In this document: in pieces, positions 52,995 through 62,262 of the stretch
Position numbering within the stretch: position 1 is the first letter of the stretch
Layout of the letters: each line of letters begins with the position of its first letter
NCBI GenBank assembly: GCA_017983515.1
Contig: JAGOBF010000010.1
Span: 56,591-120,590, forward strand
DNA: 64,000 nucleotides
Origin: Promineifilum sp.
GTDB lineage: Bacteria; Chloroflexota; Anaerolineae; Promineifilales; Promineifilaceae
Direction: 5' to 3'
Notes under the pieces: generated by a model
Seen by the model: the letters and a program-made list of their open reading frames with translations, nothing else
What the model was told of the DNA's origin: nothing
The model's database searches: none
Translations under genes and position numbers: made by a program

Positions 52995-55391
52995 CTATCT
53001 AATAATGAGCGGCATAAAATTGATAAAACCGTCTGAACTTCCGATCGGAGTAAAAGTAGCTCCCACGGATTTGTTGCTGTCCATCGTGATCTGGATCGGA
53101 GTCTCCAAACCACTCGCATCGCCATTCCAGCCGCCGAACTGGTAGCCGTTGGCCGGCACGGCCGTCAGGGTGACCACCTCGCCGCTCTGGTAAGTTTGCT
53201 TATCCGGGTTGCGGTCGATGGAACCGCCGGCAGAGGACGGCGTGTTTAGTGTGTATGTATTGGGCGCGACCGGCGTGAAGGAGGCCGTCACGGACTTGTT
53301 GCCGTTCATGGTGATCTGGATGGGGTTGGCCGTGCCGCTTGCGTCGCCGCTCCAGCCGGTGAACACGTAGCCGTCGTCCGGGTCGGCCGTCAGGGTAACG
53401 ACCTGGCCACTTTGATAGACCGTCTGATCCGGGTTGCGGAGGATGATACCACCGCCGGAAGTTGGTGTTTCCAGCGTGTAAGTGTCGGGTTCGACCAACT
53501 CGAAGAATGTCGTGACGGACTTGTTGCTGTCCATGGTGATCTGGATGGGATTCGCCGTTCCGCTCGCGTCGCCGCTCCAGCCGGTGAACACGTAGCCGTC
53601 GTCCGGGTCGGCCGTCAGGGTAACAACCTGGCCACTTTGATAGACCGTCTGATTCGGGTTGCGGATGATGATACCCCCGCCGGAAGTTGGTGTTTCCAGC
53701 GTGTAAGTGTCGGGTTCGACTGGCGCGAATGAGGCCGCGACGGACTTGTTGCCGTTCATGGTGATCTGGATGGGGTTCGCCGTGCCGCTTGCGTCGCCGC
53801 TCCAGCCGGTGAATGTGTAGCCGTCGTCAGGGACAGCCGTCAGGGTGACAATCTGCCCGCTGTCATAAACCGAATTAGCAGGACTTATTTGGATTGTTCC
53901 TTGACCATTGTTGCTGACAGTAAGGGTGTATTGAGGTGTGCTCGATTCGGCCGTAAAATCCATCAACATACAAGACACTTCGCTACCGGGGTTATTGAAA
54001 TCCCATCCTAAATCATCAATAAAAAAACTGCTGGGACTGGATGGGCTAGTTTCAACAACTACCTCAAAAACCGACTCCTCACGAATAGACCAATCGCTTT
54101 GATAACCGAGGTCACCTAGGTCAATTTCGTGCATTATCCAACTCGTTGTCGCCGTTGAAGAACAGAGATTGAATTCTTCAAGTACCTCATCGTTCATTAC
54201 CAAGTATGCAAGGTCGTTATAACAAGAATCTGAAGACCTGATCTGATACCAGAACTGAAGCACAGGATCGAAACTCGTTAATATTGATGGAGGTCTAATA
54301 ATCTGTTCTATTCGAGAGATTTCATCATTAACGCCACCCAACCAAGCTAACCATTGACCGTTATGCGGAGTAACAGGTAGAGTCGTAGTTGAATGAGAGT
54401 AGATCAAATCCCGCCCCGTGGATGAAGAGCGCACCCACCCGACTGTTCCTTCCTCAAAATTCCCATTTCGACCCACGTAAACTTGTTCTGCCGCCGGTGC
54501 TTCGTAGTTGCAAAGTTCCAGCTTCCAGGTGCCGGTGGCTAATTCCCCGCTAAAGGCGCTCAGGGAATCGGGAAATGGCGAAAAGGAAGTTCGATTAAAA
54601 GGGCGATCACCATTTATCAGGGAGTAGATACTGTCGTCATCCAAGACGAAATCAGGTAGGGCATAATCAAAATCGCTACAGGTTGTACCCATTCGAAACG
54701 AGGGCTTGTGATTCTTATCAATTAACTTAACCCTCGTGCCGCTTGGGGATTCTAGTGTGGCACTCAAGTGGGCGGCCGGTGCGGATCCGATTAAAAACGC
54801 GACATCAAGATCGCTGATGGGTAAGTCGAAACTATTATCGTGTTCATAGTCGTATGGGTCCACAGAAAATTCATATGTATCACACTGGTTAACACTGGTA
54901 GTGGGAGTCCCCCCTTCAAAATATAAACTCAACTCGGAAGGTTGCGGGTTACCAGGGAGCTTACAGTCCTCAATCCATAGATTTATCTCCGGATATTGAA
55001 AACCATTCGGTTTCTTCTTATAAGTATCGATATGGAGTCGGATTTTTGAACCTGGGTCAAGCTCCTGAGGCCAATCTAGGGTGTATTCACCATAGTAATT
55101 ATAAGCTCCATCCGGGTGGTTTTTGACCATAGTGAATGTTTCATCGAAGAGGATCGAACCATTCAGGACCAACTCTGCCATCACTCTGACATACGGGCCT
55201 TCAGGGTTTGTAACCCACAAAGCCATGCCATCCCTACATTCGTATTCGGAGTAGAAGTAATCTTCATCACCAAACCACCACGGAATGGCTCGATCCGGGG
55301 CAGCCTTGCCGATCTTGGCGTTCCAACCTCCGATCAATAGACAGGTTACAAGAATAAAGAGCGACAGGAACACAAGCGGCAAGCGTTTCAT
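52995..55391 (-). CDS. Secreted protein with P-domain, beta-sandwich and four InlB-type repeats
   Basis: This 798-aa exported protein has a signal peptide (MKRLPLVFLSLFILVTCLLIGG). Residues about 165-310 resemble a proprotein-convertase P-domain (SDLDVAFLIGSAPAAHLSATLESPSG, FSGELATGTWKLELCNYEA). Residues about 325-490 form a beta-sandwich module starting GRNGNFEEGTVGWVRSS. Four 75-residue repeats of the divergent InlB B-repeat family follow (GQVVTLTADPDDGYVFTGW, SGDASGTANPIQIT). The C-terminus ends INFMPLIIR. No catalytic domain is visible, so an adhesive or structural role is likely. The 5' half is visibly AT-richer than its surroundings, suggesting recent acquisition. Confidence 0.82.
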   Translation of the reverse strand: MKRLPLVFLSLFILVTCLLIGGWNAKIGKAAPDRAIPWWFGDEDYFYSEYECRDGMALWVTNPEGPYVRVMAELVLNGSILFDETFTMVKNHPDGAYNYYGEYTLDWPQELDPGSKIRLHIDTYKKKPNGFQYPEINLWIEDCKLPGNPQPSELSLYFEGGTPTTSVNQCDTYEFSVDPYDYEHDNSFDLPISDLDVAFLIGSAPAAHLSATLESPSGTRVKLIDKNHKPSFRMGTTCSDFDYALPDFVLDDDSIYSLINGDRPFNRTSFSPFPDSLSAFSGELATGTWKLELCNYEAPAAEQVYVGRNGNFEEGTVGWVRSSSTGRDLIYSHSTTTLPVTPHNGQWLAWLGGVNDEISRIEQIIRPPSILTSFDPVLQFWYQIRSSDSCYNDLAYLVMNDEVLEEFNLCSSTATTSWIMHEIDLGDLGYQSDWSIREESVFEVVVETSPSSPSSFFIDDLGWDFNNPGSEVSCMLMDFTAESSTPQYTLTVSNNGQGTIQISPANSVYDSGQIVTLTAVPDDGYTFTGWSGDASGTANPIQITMNGNKSVAASFAPVEPDTYTLETPTSGGGIIIRNPNQTVYQSGQVVTLTADPDDGYVFTGWSGDASGTANPIQITMDSNKSVTTFFELVEPDTYTLETPTSGGGIILRNPDQTVYQSGQVVTLTADPDDGYVFTGWSGDASGTANPIQITMNGNKSVTASFTPVAPNTYTLNTPSSAGGSIDRNPDKQTYQSGEVVTLTAVPANGYQFGGWNGDASGLETPIQITMDSNKSVGATFTPIGSSDGFINFMPLIIR
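53066..53965 (-). repeat. Four tandem 225-bp repeats in the secreted protein gene
   Basis: The marker CGGACTTGTT (one copy CGGATTTGTT) recurs at 53066, 53291, 53516 and 53741, giving an exact 225-bp period and 75-residue protein units. The two central units are nearly identical over most of their length, which suggests recent unit duplication or gene conversion. Unit borders are approximate. Confidence 0.9.
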
Positions 55392-55421
55392 CTAAACATC
55401 CCTCCAGACTGATTAACTACA

Positions 55422-58361
55422 TCATAGTGTTTCATTCCGGCCCGCCCCATGCTCCCCCTTCGGCTCGCGCAGGCGAGCCAGCTCTCCCCGTGCCCCTAAT
55501 GCCTCAAAGGCGGCCTGGGCCTGCGCAACAAGTTCGGCAGCCCGCTCATTCTCCCCTTGCCGCGCCAGCGCCGTCCCCCAAGCGGCTCGCGTTTTTGCCG
55601 CCTCAAAACGGTCGAACGGCTCAAGGAGTTCGATACTCCGCTGAAAAGCCGTTTCGGCCTCCGGACCGCGCCCCAGGTGCGCCAGCGCCTGGCCGCGAAT
55701 CCGTTCGCCGATGCCCACCGACGGTTGATCGCCGTTTGCGTCGGCCGTCACGATCGATTCCTCGACGCGATCGAGCACCGCTTCGCCATCGCCCAGGCCA
55801 AGGGCGACTGATGCCTGTAATTGCTGGACGCGCGGCATCTGAAAGTGCAACTGTAACTCCTCGGACAGCTGTTGCGCTTCGTCGATGAGCGCGGTTGCTT
55901 CGCCCCAATCCGCCGCCAGAACGGCCACATCAGCCAGGCTCAACAGCGCCAGTACAACCCCGTACAGTTGCTCCGTCTGACGGGCGGCTGCCAGCGCCAG
56001 GGTCAGCCGTTGCCGGGCGGCATCATAATCGCCCAGATAGACGAGCAACACCCCCTCGTTCATGGCTGCCTGCGCCAGAATCTTGCGATTTCCCAGTCGT
56101 TCGGCGATGGCAACGGCTTCCTCCAGAATGCGCCGTGCCGCCGGCCAGTCGTCGCTCATTTGCCGCAGCCCGCCCATCATGCTCTTCAGCCGCGCGATGC
56201 GAAAGGAATCTTCCAGTTCCTCGCTAACCCTCAGGGATTGCTCGGCCAGATCGAAGGCGGCGGCCACGTCCCCCCGCGACATGACGGCCACGGCCCCCAG
56301 GTTCTCCAATGCCGACGCCCGCCACTGGCTAGGGCCCGGCGGCAGATCGGCCAACCCCTGTTCCAGGGCGGCTTGGGCTTCTTCATAGCGGCCGGTGAAC
56401 ATGAACAGTTCGCCCTTTTGCAACGTGAGCGCCGCTGTCAAGCGGGTATCAAGTCCGGTCGCCGTCGACAGGCCGCGCTCCAGCCATTCCAACGCTTCCT
56501 CCGGCGCTTGCTGGGTCAGCAATTCGCCCATGCCCAGGTAGGCGCGGGCCAAAGCCAGCCGAACCGCTTCGGAATCAGGTAGTGCCTCCAGAGTCGCCAG
56601 CGCGGCCTGGAACGCGTCGCGGGCCGGCCGGCTCTCGCCAAGATACAGGAAAATTTGGCCCTCCGCGTTCTTCACTGCTGCCCAATGCATGTCATCAATT
56701 TGGCTGGCTTCAAACCCGGCCAACAGGCGGCCGAGTTGCTGGGTCTGGCCGCGGTTGATCATTGCCCGCACGTCGGTCGTCGCCAGCTCAGCCGCCTCGA
56801 CAAATGCCCCGCCCAGGTAGTAATGGCGCGTCGCCAGCAGCAGGTCCTGCCCCTCATCGCGATAGTAATGGCCGGCTCGCAGGTGCATCTCGCGCCGTTG
56901 CGCTAGACCCAGTGAGCTGTAATAAAAGTCGCGCACGATAGCATGCTGGGTATACTGTCGTTCCTCGTCGACCCGGCTGACAATGAGCAGCGAGCGGTCG
57001 GCCAGATCGCGCAAGACGCGCATGATACTGCAGCCGTCGAGTACGGCTTCGAGCGCGTGGCGACCTGCCGGGTAGCCCTGGAGCACGGCCATGGCGCTCA
57101 TCACCTGACGTTCGTCGCGCGTCAGACGGCCGTCGACTTCTTCCAACAAGTAACGTTCAATATTGTCGGCATGGATCAATCGGCCCAGAAGGGCTGCCGC
57201 CCCGCCGCTCTCGCGCAGGATATCGGTGGCCAGCGACAGGAGTTGGGCGTTGCCACCCGTATACTGATACAGTTGTTCCAATCGTTCACTGGTCAGGTAA
57301 ACTTCCTGACCTTCCAGCAGTTGCCGCGTATCGGCCAGGCTCATCCCGCCCAATGGTTCAAAGGCGACGACGCGCTGGACAAATTCCGGGATGCGGCGCG
57401 TGGTGATTATCATCCGCAACTCCCCCCCGCCGAGAAGGATGCGCAATTGTTCGACGAGTTGGTGGAGAAATGGGTCCTCGTCGACATGCTGAAAATCGTC
57501 GAAACAAAGGAGGTAATCGCGGCCGCGAAGAAGTTGGGTGAGGTAGTCGAACAAGGATTCCGACGGCGGTGGCCGGCCGTTGGTCAGTCGTGCGTTCTGG
57601 AGCAAGCGCCATAACTCATCCTGGCCGCGAAAGGCCAGGAATCCGGCTAGACGCCAGATGACGCTTTCCACGCCTTCGCCCTCGTGGAAAACGTGCCAGA
57701 ATGTCCGTTCCGGGGCAGCGAGGCGTCGGGCCATGACCGCCGCCAGGGTGGTCTTACCCATGCCCGCCATGCCGCTTATGACCGCCAGACCCGACCGGTC
57801 GAGCATCGTCTGGAAGTAAGACAGCTCCGATTCACGACCGATAAAGAAAGGGACTTCTGGGATTGCCGCCGGGGGCGGAGGGCGCGGCACATCGGGTCGG
57901 ATGGTGTAATTGATATGGACGTCGCCCGTGACTGAGCCGCTGATCACGATGCCACCAGTCACTTTGTCGCCGTGGACGATGTCGCCGTCGACGCGACCGG
58001 TGATAATATTGCCGACGTTGACCGTCCCGCCACTTTGGCTTTGCACGTGGATGCCAGTCAATTCTTCGCCGACAAATTCACTGTTAAGCGCGGGCGGGGA
58101 AACGGGGGGTGGGATAGCAGGCCAAGCGATGGCCGGTCGTTCCTCTCCGAGCAGCTCCAGGAGCCCGTTGATCAATCCCCGCCGATCAACATACTTTATC
58201 AGGGCGACGGTCTTAAGAGATTTGGTCATGCCCCTCAATTCGTCCCAATCCACACCCAAGGCAAAGGCGAACATCTGCAACTCATCCATGTCCAAATGAG
58301 ATGCAACCAACCGTTGTAGCTCTGATAATGCCTGGGTGCGACTAGGTACCGGTTCGGCCAC
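55422..58361 (-). CDS. EAD-STAND NTPase-TPR protein
   Basis: This 979-aa protein has an N-terminal helical domain (about 8-80, LQRLVASHLDMDELQMFAFALGVDW then ELRGMTKSLKTVALIKYV) resembling an effector-associated, death-like domain. A Gly/Val-rich beta segment follows (about 105-152, VNVGNIITGRVDGDIVHGD). The STAND ATPase starts at about 172 (FFIGRESELSYFQ), with Walker A GMAGMGKTT at 197-205 and Walker B LLCFDDF at 284-290. Residues about 520-960 are TPR repeats. STAND-TPR proteins act as ligand-triggered switches in signalling or defence. No effector gene with a matching domain is adjacent, so the output is unknown. Confidence 0.88.
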   Translation of the reverse strand: MAEPVPSRTQALSELQRLVASHLDMDELQMFAFALGVDWDELRGMTKSLKTVALIKYVDRRGLINGLLELLGEERPAIAWPAIPPPVSPPALNSEFVGEELTGIHVQSQSGGTVNVGNIITGRVDGDIVHGDKVTGGIVISGSVTGDVHINYTIRPDVPRPPPPAAIPEVPFFIGRESELSYFQTMLDRSGLAVISGMAGMGKTTLAAVMARRLAAPERTFWHVFHEGEGVESVIWRLAGFLAFRGQDELWRLLQNARLTNGRPPPSESLFDYLTQLLRGRDYLLCFDDFQHVDEDPFLHQLVEQLRILLGGGELRMIITTRRIPEFVQRVVAFEPLGGMSLADTRQLLEGQEVYLTSERLEQLYQYTGGNAQLLSLATDILRESGGAAALLGRLIHADNIERYLLEEVDGRLTRDERQVMSAMAVLQGYPAGRHALEAVLDGCSIMRVLRDLADRSLLIVSRVDEERQYTQHAIVRDFYYSSLGLAQRREMHLRAGHYYRDEGQDLLLATRHYYLGGAFVEAAELATTDVRAMINRGQTQQLGRLLAGFEASQIDDMHWAAVKNAEGQIFLYLGESRPARDAFQAALATLEALPDSEAVRLALARAYLGMGELLTQQAPEEALEWLERGLSTATGLDTRLTAALTLQKGELFMFTGRYEEAQAALEQGLADLPPGPSQWRASALENLGAVAVMSRGDVAAAFDLAEQSLRVSEELEDSFRIARLKSMMGGLRQMSDDWPAARRILEEAVAIAERLGNRKILAQAAMNEGVLLVYLGDYDAARQRLTLALAAARQTEQLYGVVLALLSLADVAVLAADWGEATALIDEAQQLSEELQLHFQMPRVQQLQASVALGLGDGEAVLDRVEESIVTADANGDQPSVGIGERIRGQALAHLGRGPEAETAFQRSIELLEPFDRFEAAKTRAAWGTALARQGENERAAELVAQAQAAFEALGARGELARLREPKGEHGAGRNETL

Positions 58362-58472
58362 GACGTTGATATTCCGATGCTTGTCCCAATCCGGGTTAGG
58401 GATCCGGAGACTCTATGATGAGAGGCTAACGAGATGCTATCGACTCCAAATAGCGGTGGGTCGATGTAATGA

Positions 58473-58503
58473 GAAAGCCAGTCGGCTGGCGCGGCTGGCT
58501 TTC
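58473..58503 (-). terminator. Hairpin after tRNA-Glu, weak terminator candidate
   Basis: GAAAGCCAG (58473-58481) and CTGGCTTTC (58495-58503) are perfect inverted repeats 15 nt past the tRNA 3' end. On the minus strand only a short T-rich tail (TTTCTC) follows. Confidence 0.45.
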
Positions 58504-58517
58504 CACAAATGATCTTG

Positions 58518-58590
58518 TGCCCTCACGGGGATTCGAACCCCGGTCTCAGCCTTGAAAGGGCTACGTCCTGGTCCCCTAGACGATGAGGGC
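58518..58590 (-). tRNA. tRNA-Glu (UUC)
   Basis: The minus strand folds as a 73-nt cloverleaf. The acceptor stem GCCCTCA/TGAGGGC plus discriminator A, the T-arm GGGGTTCGAATCCCC and the anticodon loop CTTTCAA with TTC at 58556-58554 are all present. The 3' CCA is not encoded. Confidence 0.96.
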
Positions 58591-58601
58591 AACAAGGCGC
58601 A

Positions 58602-58630
58602 ATTCTAGCATTTGAGCGGCAACAGGTCAA
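58602..58630 (-). promoter_or_regulatory. Promoter of tRNA-Glu
   Basis: On the minus strand TTGACC (58630-58625) and TAGAAT (58607-58602) are 17 bp apart. Transcription should start about 5 nt before the tRNA. Confidence 0.75.
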
Positions 58631-58649
58631 ACTCTCGGCTAGAATTGAG

Positions 58650-59588
58650 ATGAATAGATTGCTGACGGGAGATGAATCCTGCATGATGTCTTTTTCGCAG
58701 GAAGAAATACGGTCAATAGGGCCGGAGGATGTGGCCGCTCTCTTCGTTGTCCACGCCGCCATTACCCCGACCGATGCGGGACAATTGCTCGCCTGGACGC
58801 AAGCGTGGGAAGCGCGCCTGGAGTCGGGAGGCCGGGCCTGGGTCGTGGGCGGCGGTCGTCGCCTGGCCGGATACGCGGTCGTCGACCCGGTTCCCGGCCT
58901 GCCCGGCATCTATGATCTGGAGGGCGGCATTGTGACCGCTCGGCGGCGGCAGGGACTGGGCACGATGCTGCTGCGTCACGTGCAGCGTGAGTCGGCTGAG
59001 GCGGGCGGCGGGCAGTTGTCTTGCCGCCTGGCCGGGCTCGAAGATGAGGCGGCCCAGTTTCTCCTGAAGCGGGATTTCTACGTGGAGCATGAAGAGTGTC
59101 TGCTGGAACTGGCCGATCTTGACCAGTTGCCGCTGCCGGCCGAATGGCCCGGCGACATGACAACGTTTCCCCAGGCCCAGGCGGTGAGCGAATTCGGCCG
59201 GATTTACGAAGAGAGCTTCGCCGGGATGCCCTGGTCTCAGCCTTATACGGAAGCGGAGGTGGCCGCCGCGCTGGTTCGTCCGCAGGACTTGCTCTTCGCC
59301 GTCGTCGAGGGCAGGCCGGTTGGCGTCGTGTGGCATGAGTTGTTGTCGGACGGCCGGGGCCGCATCGAACCCATTGGCATCGCTCGCCGGCATCAGGGCC
59401 GGGGCGTGGGCCGCGGACTTCTGCTGGCCGCACTCCATGACCTTCGCCGGCGCGGCGCGCGGACGGTGGAGATCGGGCTGTGGCGACAAAACACCGTCGC
59501 TATGAACCTGTATAAAAGTCTAGGTTTTTTGGAAGTGGGTAACTGGTATTATTTGGCTTGCGAGCTTGAGGGGCTGAAAACTGAATAA
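58650..59588 (+). CDS. Protein with two GNAT acetyltransferase domains
   Basis: This 312-aa protein has two GNAT domains. The N-terminal one (about 18-155) has GIVTARRRQGLGTMLLRHV as its acetyl-CoA loop and ends at KRDFYVEHEE. The C-terminal one (about 165-305) has EPIGIARRHQGRGVGRGLLLAAL and LWRQNTVAMNLYKSLGFLEVG. Tandem GNAT proteins include mycothiol synthase, but the match is not specific. The true start may be ATG 58683, which has GGGAG about 11 nt upstream. Confidence 0.88.
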   Translation: MNRLLTGDESCMMSFSQEEIRSIGPEDVAALFVVHAAITPTDAGQLLAWTQAWEARLESGGRAWVVGGGRRLAGYAVVDPVPGLPGIYDLEGGIVTARRRQGLGTMLLRHVQRESAEAGGGQLSCRLAGLEDEAAQFLLKRDFYVEHEECLLELADLDQLPLPAEWPGDMTTFPQAQAVSEFGRIYEESFAGMPWSQPYTEAEVAAALVRPQDLLFAVVEGRPVGVVWHELLSDGRGRIEPIGIARRHQGRGVGRGLLLAALHDLRRRGARTVEIGLWRQNTVAMNLYKSLGFLEVGNWYYLACELEGLKTE

Positions 59589-59681
59589 GAAGCGCCTTCA
59601 TCCTTTTGCGCTTTAGTCGATTGTTCTTACAATCCACCTTGACCTTGTATTGTTTAATGGGGCCGGCTCCGGCCGGACTGC

Positions 59682-60632
59682 ATGTTAAAAATGGAGATCA
59701 TCCGCATGATGTTCAAAGACAGAGCCGACGTGAGCCAGCGTTTGGGTAAGCAGCAATATATCGCTTCCGACGAGATCGGCACCGTGATCTATCTGGCGCA
59801 AGAGTTATGCAAGCCGATCCTGGCCGAAGGCCCGGCGGGGGTGGGCAAGACGGAACTGGCCAAGGCCTGGGCGGCCGCGCTGGGCGCGCCATTGATCCGC
59901 CTGCAATGCTACGAGGGGCTGGATGAAAGCAAGGCACTCTACGAGTGGGAGTATGCCAAACAGATGCTTTATACCCAACTCCTGCGCGACACGCTGCACA
60001 ACGTACTCGATGACGTCGCGAGCCTGGCCGAAGCGGCAAGCCGGCTGGCCCAGGAAGAAGACGTCTTCTTTTCAGAGAACTTCTTGCTGCCTCGACCCCT
60101 CCTCAAAGCATTGACTTCCGATGAACCGGTCGTCTTGCTCATCGATGAGATCGACCGTTCGGACGTCGAGTTCGAGGCCTTCCTGCTCGAAGTCCTCAGT
60201 GACTTCCAGGTCACTGTACCCGAATTGGGCACCATCCAGGCCAAGCATCAACCGATGGTTCTTCTGACCAGCAACAACACCCGCGAACTGAGCGAGGCGC
60301 TCAAGCGGCGTTGTCTATACCTCCACGTCGGCTATCCCAACCTCGAAGCGGAAATGGATATCGTGCGCCTGAAGGTGCCCGACCTGCGGCCGGAGCTGGC
60401 CCGCCAGGCGGTCTCCGTGGTGCAACAACTACGCAATATGGACCTGCGCAAAGTGCCCAGCATTAGCGAGACGCTCGACTGGGCGCGGGCGCTGGTGGCC
60501 CTTAATGCGCGGGCAATCGACGAAGAAACGATGAACAACACGCTGACCGTGCTGCTCAAATACGAGACCGATGTCCAGAAGGCGAAACGGATGATGGGCA
60601 ACGGCGGCCGCCGCGGGCCGGCCAACCGCTAA
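59682..60632 (+). CDS. MoxR-family AAA+ ATPase
   Basis: This 316-aa ATPase has Walker A AEGPAGVGKTELAKAWA near residue 48, a RLQCYEGLDESKALYEW segment, Walker B VVLLIDEIDRSD, sensor 1 VLLTSNNTRELSEALKRRCLY and the arginine-finger region. This is typical of the MoxR branch used as chaperones to activate metalloenzymes or complexes. It pairs with a VWA protein 117 nt downstream, as MoxR genes usually do. Start choice is uncertain, with several Met codons in the first ten residues. Confidence 0.93.
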   Translation: MLKMEIIRMMFKDRADVSQRLGKQQYIASDEIGTVIYLAQELCKPILAEGPAGVGKTELAKAWAAALGAPLIRLQCYEGLDESKALYEWEYAKQMLYTQLLRDTLHNVLDDVASLAEAASRLAQEEDVFFSENFLLPRPLLKALTSDEPVVLLIDEIDRSDVEFEAFLLEVLSDFQVTVPELGTIQAKHQPMVLLTSNNTRELSEALKRRCLYLHVGYPNLEAEMDIVRLKVPDLRPELARQAVSVVQQLRNMDLRKVPSISETLDWARALVALNARAIDEETMNNTLTVLLKYETDVQKAKRMMGNGGRRGPANR

Positions 60633-60749
60633 AGGAGTTTGCAGGGGCGGAATGTTGTAACCCGCCCCGGTTCACCGGAAGAAAGAGGGTTGAAGCCCTG
60701 GGGGCAGGTTTTACACCCGCTCCTACCTGAATTGCAGGCGAGGCGAGAT

Positions 60750-62135
60750 ATGGACGACCGGATTGTCGAATTTGTGCGGGGCATGCGGGCGGCCGGCGTG
60801 CGCGTATCGATGGCCGAATCGGCCGACGCCATGCGCGCCGTCGAGGTGCTGGGCATCGCCGACAAGGATTTGTTCCGCCAGTCGTTGCGAACGACGCTGG
60901 TGAAAGAGTCGGACGATTTCGCGGTGTTCGAGGAACTCTTCCCGCTCTACTTCAGCGCCGGCGGCCCGCCGATGCAAAATGCATTGGAGGAGTTGGGCGA
61001 AGACGAGCAGGAAATGTTGCAGGCGGCTCTACAGGCCTTGAGCGGCCGCTTGCAGGCGCTCATGGACTGGCTGACCAGCGGCGAAGGCCCGACCCGGGAA
61101 GAGTTGGAGCAATTGGCCGAGCGCGCCGGTGTCCAGTGGGCCAACAATCAGCAGGAAGGCGCCTGGGTCACCCGTCGGATGTTGCAGCAGATGGGCATGA
61201 CTCATCTGGAAGATCAGTTGCGCGAATTGATGGAGCGCTTGGCCGAGATGGGAATGAGCCAGGAAGCCATCGAGAAGTTGATGGGCGTCGTGGAGGCCAA
61301 TCGCGAAGCGTTGACCGAGCAGGTAGCCCAGAGCGTGGGCCGGCAGATCGCCGAGCAGCGGGCCAACCGGCCGGATGACTTGTTCGGCTCCGACCTGATG
61401 CACAAGCCGTTTGAGGCGCTATCTCAGGAAGAGGCCAATATATTGCGCAAGGAAGTGCAGCGGCTGGTGACTCAGTTGCGCAGCCGGGCCGCTCTGCGCC
61501 GCAAGCGCGGCAAGGAAGGCCGTTTCGATTCCAAGGGCACCATCCGGGCCAATCAGCGCTACGGCGGCGTGCCGATGGAGCTGAAGTTCAAGCGCAAGAA
61601 GCTGAAGCCCAGCCTGGTGCTCATCTGTGACATATCGCGCTCCATGCTGTCGGTGGCCGAGTTCATGCTGCGGCTGACCTATGAGTTGCAAGACCAGGTC
61701 GCCAAGACGCGCAGCTTCGGATTCTACGGCGATATGGAAGAGATCAGTCTGGTGATGTCGGGCAACCGGGCGGCCGAGGCGGTCGATGGGGTCATGGAGT
61801 CCTTCTACGGCCGCGCGCCGCAGCATTACGCCACCGACCTGGGGCATAGCCTGGCGACGTTGTACGACAAGTGGCTGGATAGCATCAACAATCGCACGAC
61901 GGTGGTGATCCTGGGCGACGGCCGCAATAATTTTAACGATCCCCGGCTGGACCTGATCAAGGACATGCAAAAGCGCGCCCGGCGGCTGATATGGTTCAAC
62001 CCGGAAGCGCCACGGCAGTGGAGCGAGGGCGACAGCGATATGCCGCTCTATGCGCCGCTGTGCGATCAGGTCTACATGGTGCGCAATCTGGCTCAACTTT
62101 CGTCGGCCGTCGATAAGTTAATGGCCGGCGCTTGA
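60750..62135 (+). CDS. VWA-domain protein, CoxE-like partner of MoxR
   Basis: This 461-aa protein begins IVEFVRGMRAAGVRVSMAESADAM, typical of CoxE-like VWA proteins. It has a long acidic helical middle part, then a VWA domain with the MIDAS motif LVLICDISRSML (D-x-S-x-S) and FYGRAPQHYATDLGHSL. Together with the MoxR ATPase it probably forms a chaperone-like module. No carbon monoxide dehydrogenase or other obvious client gene is adjacent. ATG 60750 is preferred because upstream sequence in the frame is not protein-like. Its stop overlaps the -35 of the tyrS promoter. Confidence 0.88.
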   Translation: MDDRIVEFVRGMRAAGVRVSMAESADAMRAVEVLGIADKDLFRQSLRTTLVKESDDFAVFEELFPLYFSAGGPPMQNALEELGEDEQEMLQAALQALSGRLQALMDWLTSGEGPTREELEQLAERAGVQWANNQQEGAWVTRRMLQQMGMTHLEDQLRELMERLAEMGMSQEAIEKLMGVVEANREALTEQVAQSVGRQIAEQRANRPDDLFGSDLMHKPFEALSQEEANILRKEVQRLVTQLRSRAALRRKRGKEGRFDSKGTIRANQRYGGVPMELKFKRKKLKPSLVLICDISRSMLSVAEFMLRLTYELQDQVAKTRSFGFYGDMEEISLVMSGNRAAEAVDGVMESFYGRAPQHYATDLGHSLATLYDKWLDSINNRTTVVILGDGRNNFNDPRLDLIKDMQKRARRLIWFNPEAPRQWSEGDSDMPLYAPLCDQVYMVRNLAQLSSAVDKLMAGA

Positions 62136-62160
62136 CGGACGTTTGTCGCCATGTTATGAT
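62132..62160 (+). promoter_or_regulatory. Promoter of the tyrS attenuator transcript
   Basis: TTGACG (62132-62137) and TATGAT (62155-62160) are 17 bp apart, and the -10 carries an upstream TG (extended form). The predicted start at about 62167-62169 is at or next to the leader-peptide ATG at 62170. Confidence 0.8.
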
Positions 62161-62169
62161 GCCCGCAGA

Positions 62170-62262
62170 ATGAAGCCGATGACCCGCGATCACAGCTTGT
62201 ATTATTACCGGCAGCCTTCACCGGCCGCGCTGTTTCAGCGCTTGACGGCTGCCGCCTGTTGA
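62170..62262 (+). CDS. tyrS leader peptide with three consecutive Tyr codons
   Basis: A 30-codon ORF begins MKPMTRDHSLYYYRQPSP and ends LTAAAC, with TAT-TAT-TAC at 62200-62208 and a TGA stop at 62260-62262. Its start lies 9 nt after the -10, so the transcript is probably leaderless. The Tyr run sits directly before RNA segment 1 of the attenuator, and the stop lies just past segment 2. This is the arrangement in which ribosome stalling at Tyr codons controls folding. ATG 62179 is a possible alternative start. It is too short for family searches; the support is position, codon content and RNA structure. Confidence 0.8.
   Translation: MKPMTRDHSLYYYRQPSPAALFQRLTAAAC

Noticed and set aside
53066..53965. 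CRISPR array or satellite DNA
   Set aside because: The units are coding, 225 bp long, without spacers, and translate to an InlB-type domain.
58518..58590. tRNA-associated integration site
   Set aside because: No integrase, direct repeat of the tRNA 3' end or mobile genes were seen on either side.
59682..62135. Carbon monoxide dehydrogenase accessory genes (CoxD/CoxE)
   Set aside because: The MoxR and VWA proteins resemble CoxD/CoxE, but no coxMSL genes are nearby; generic MoxR-VWA pairs are common.
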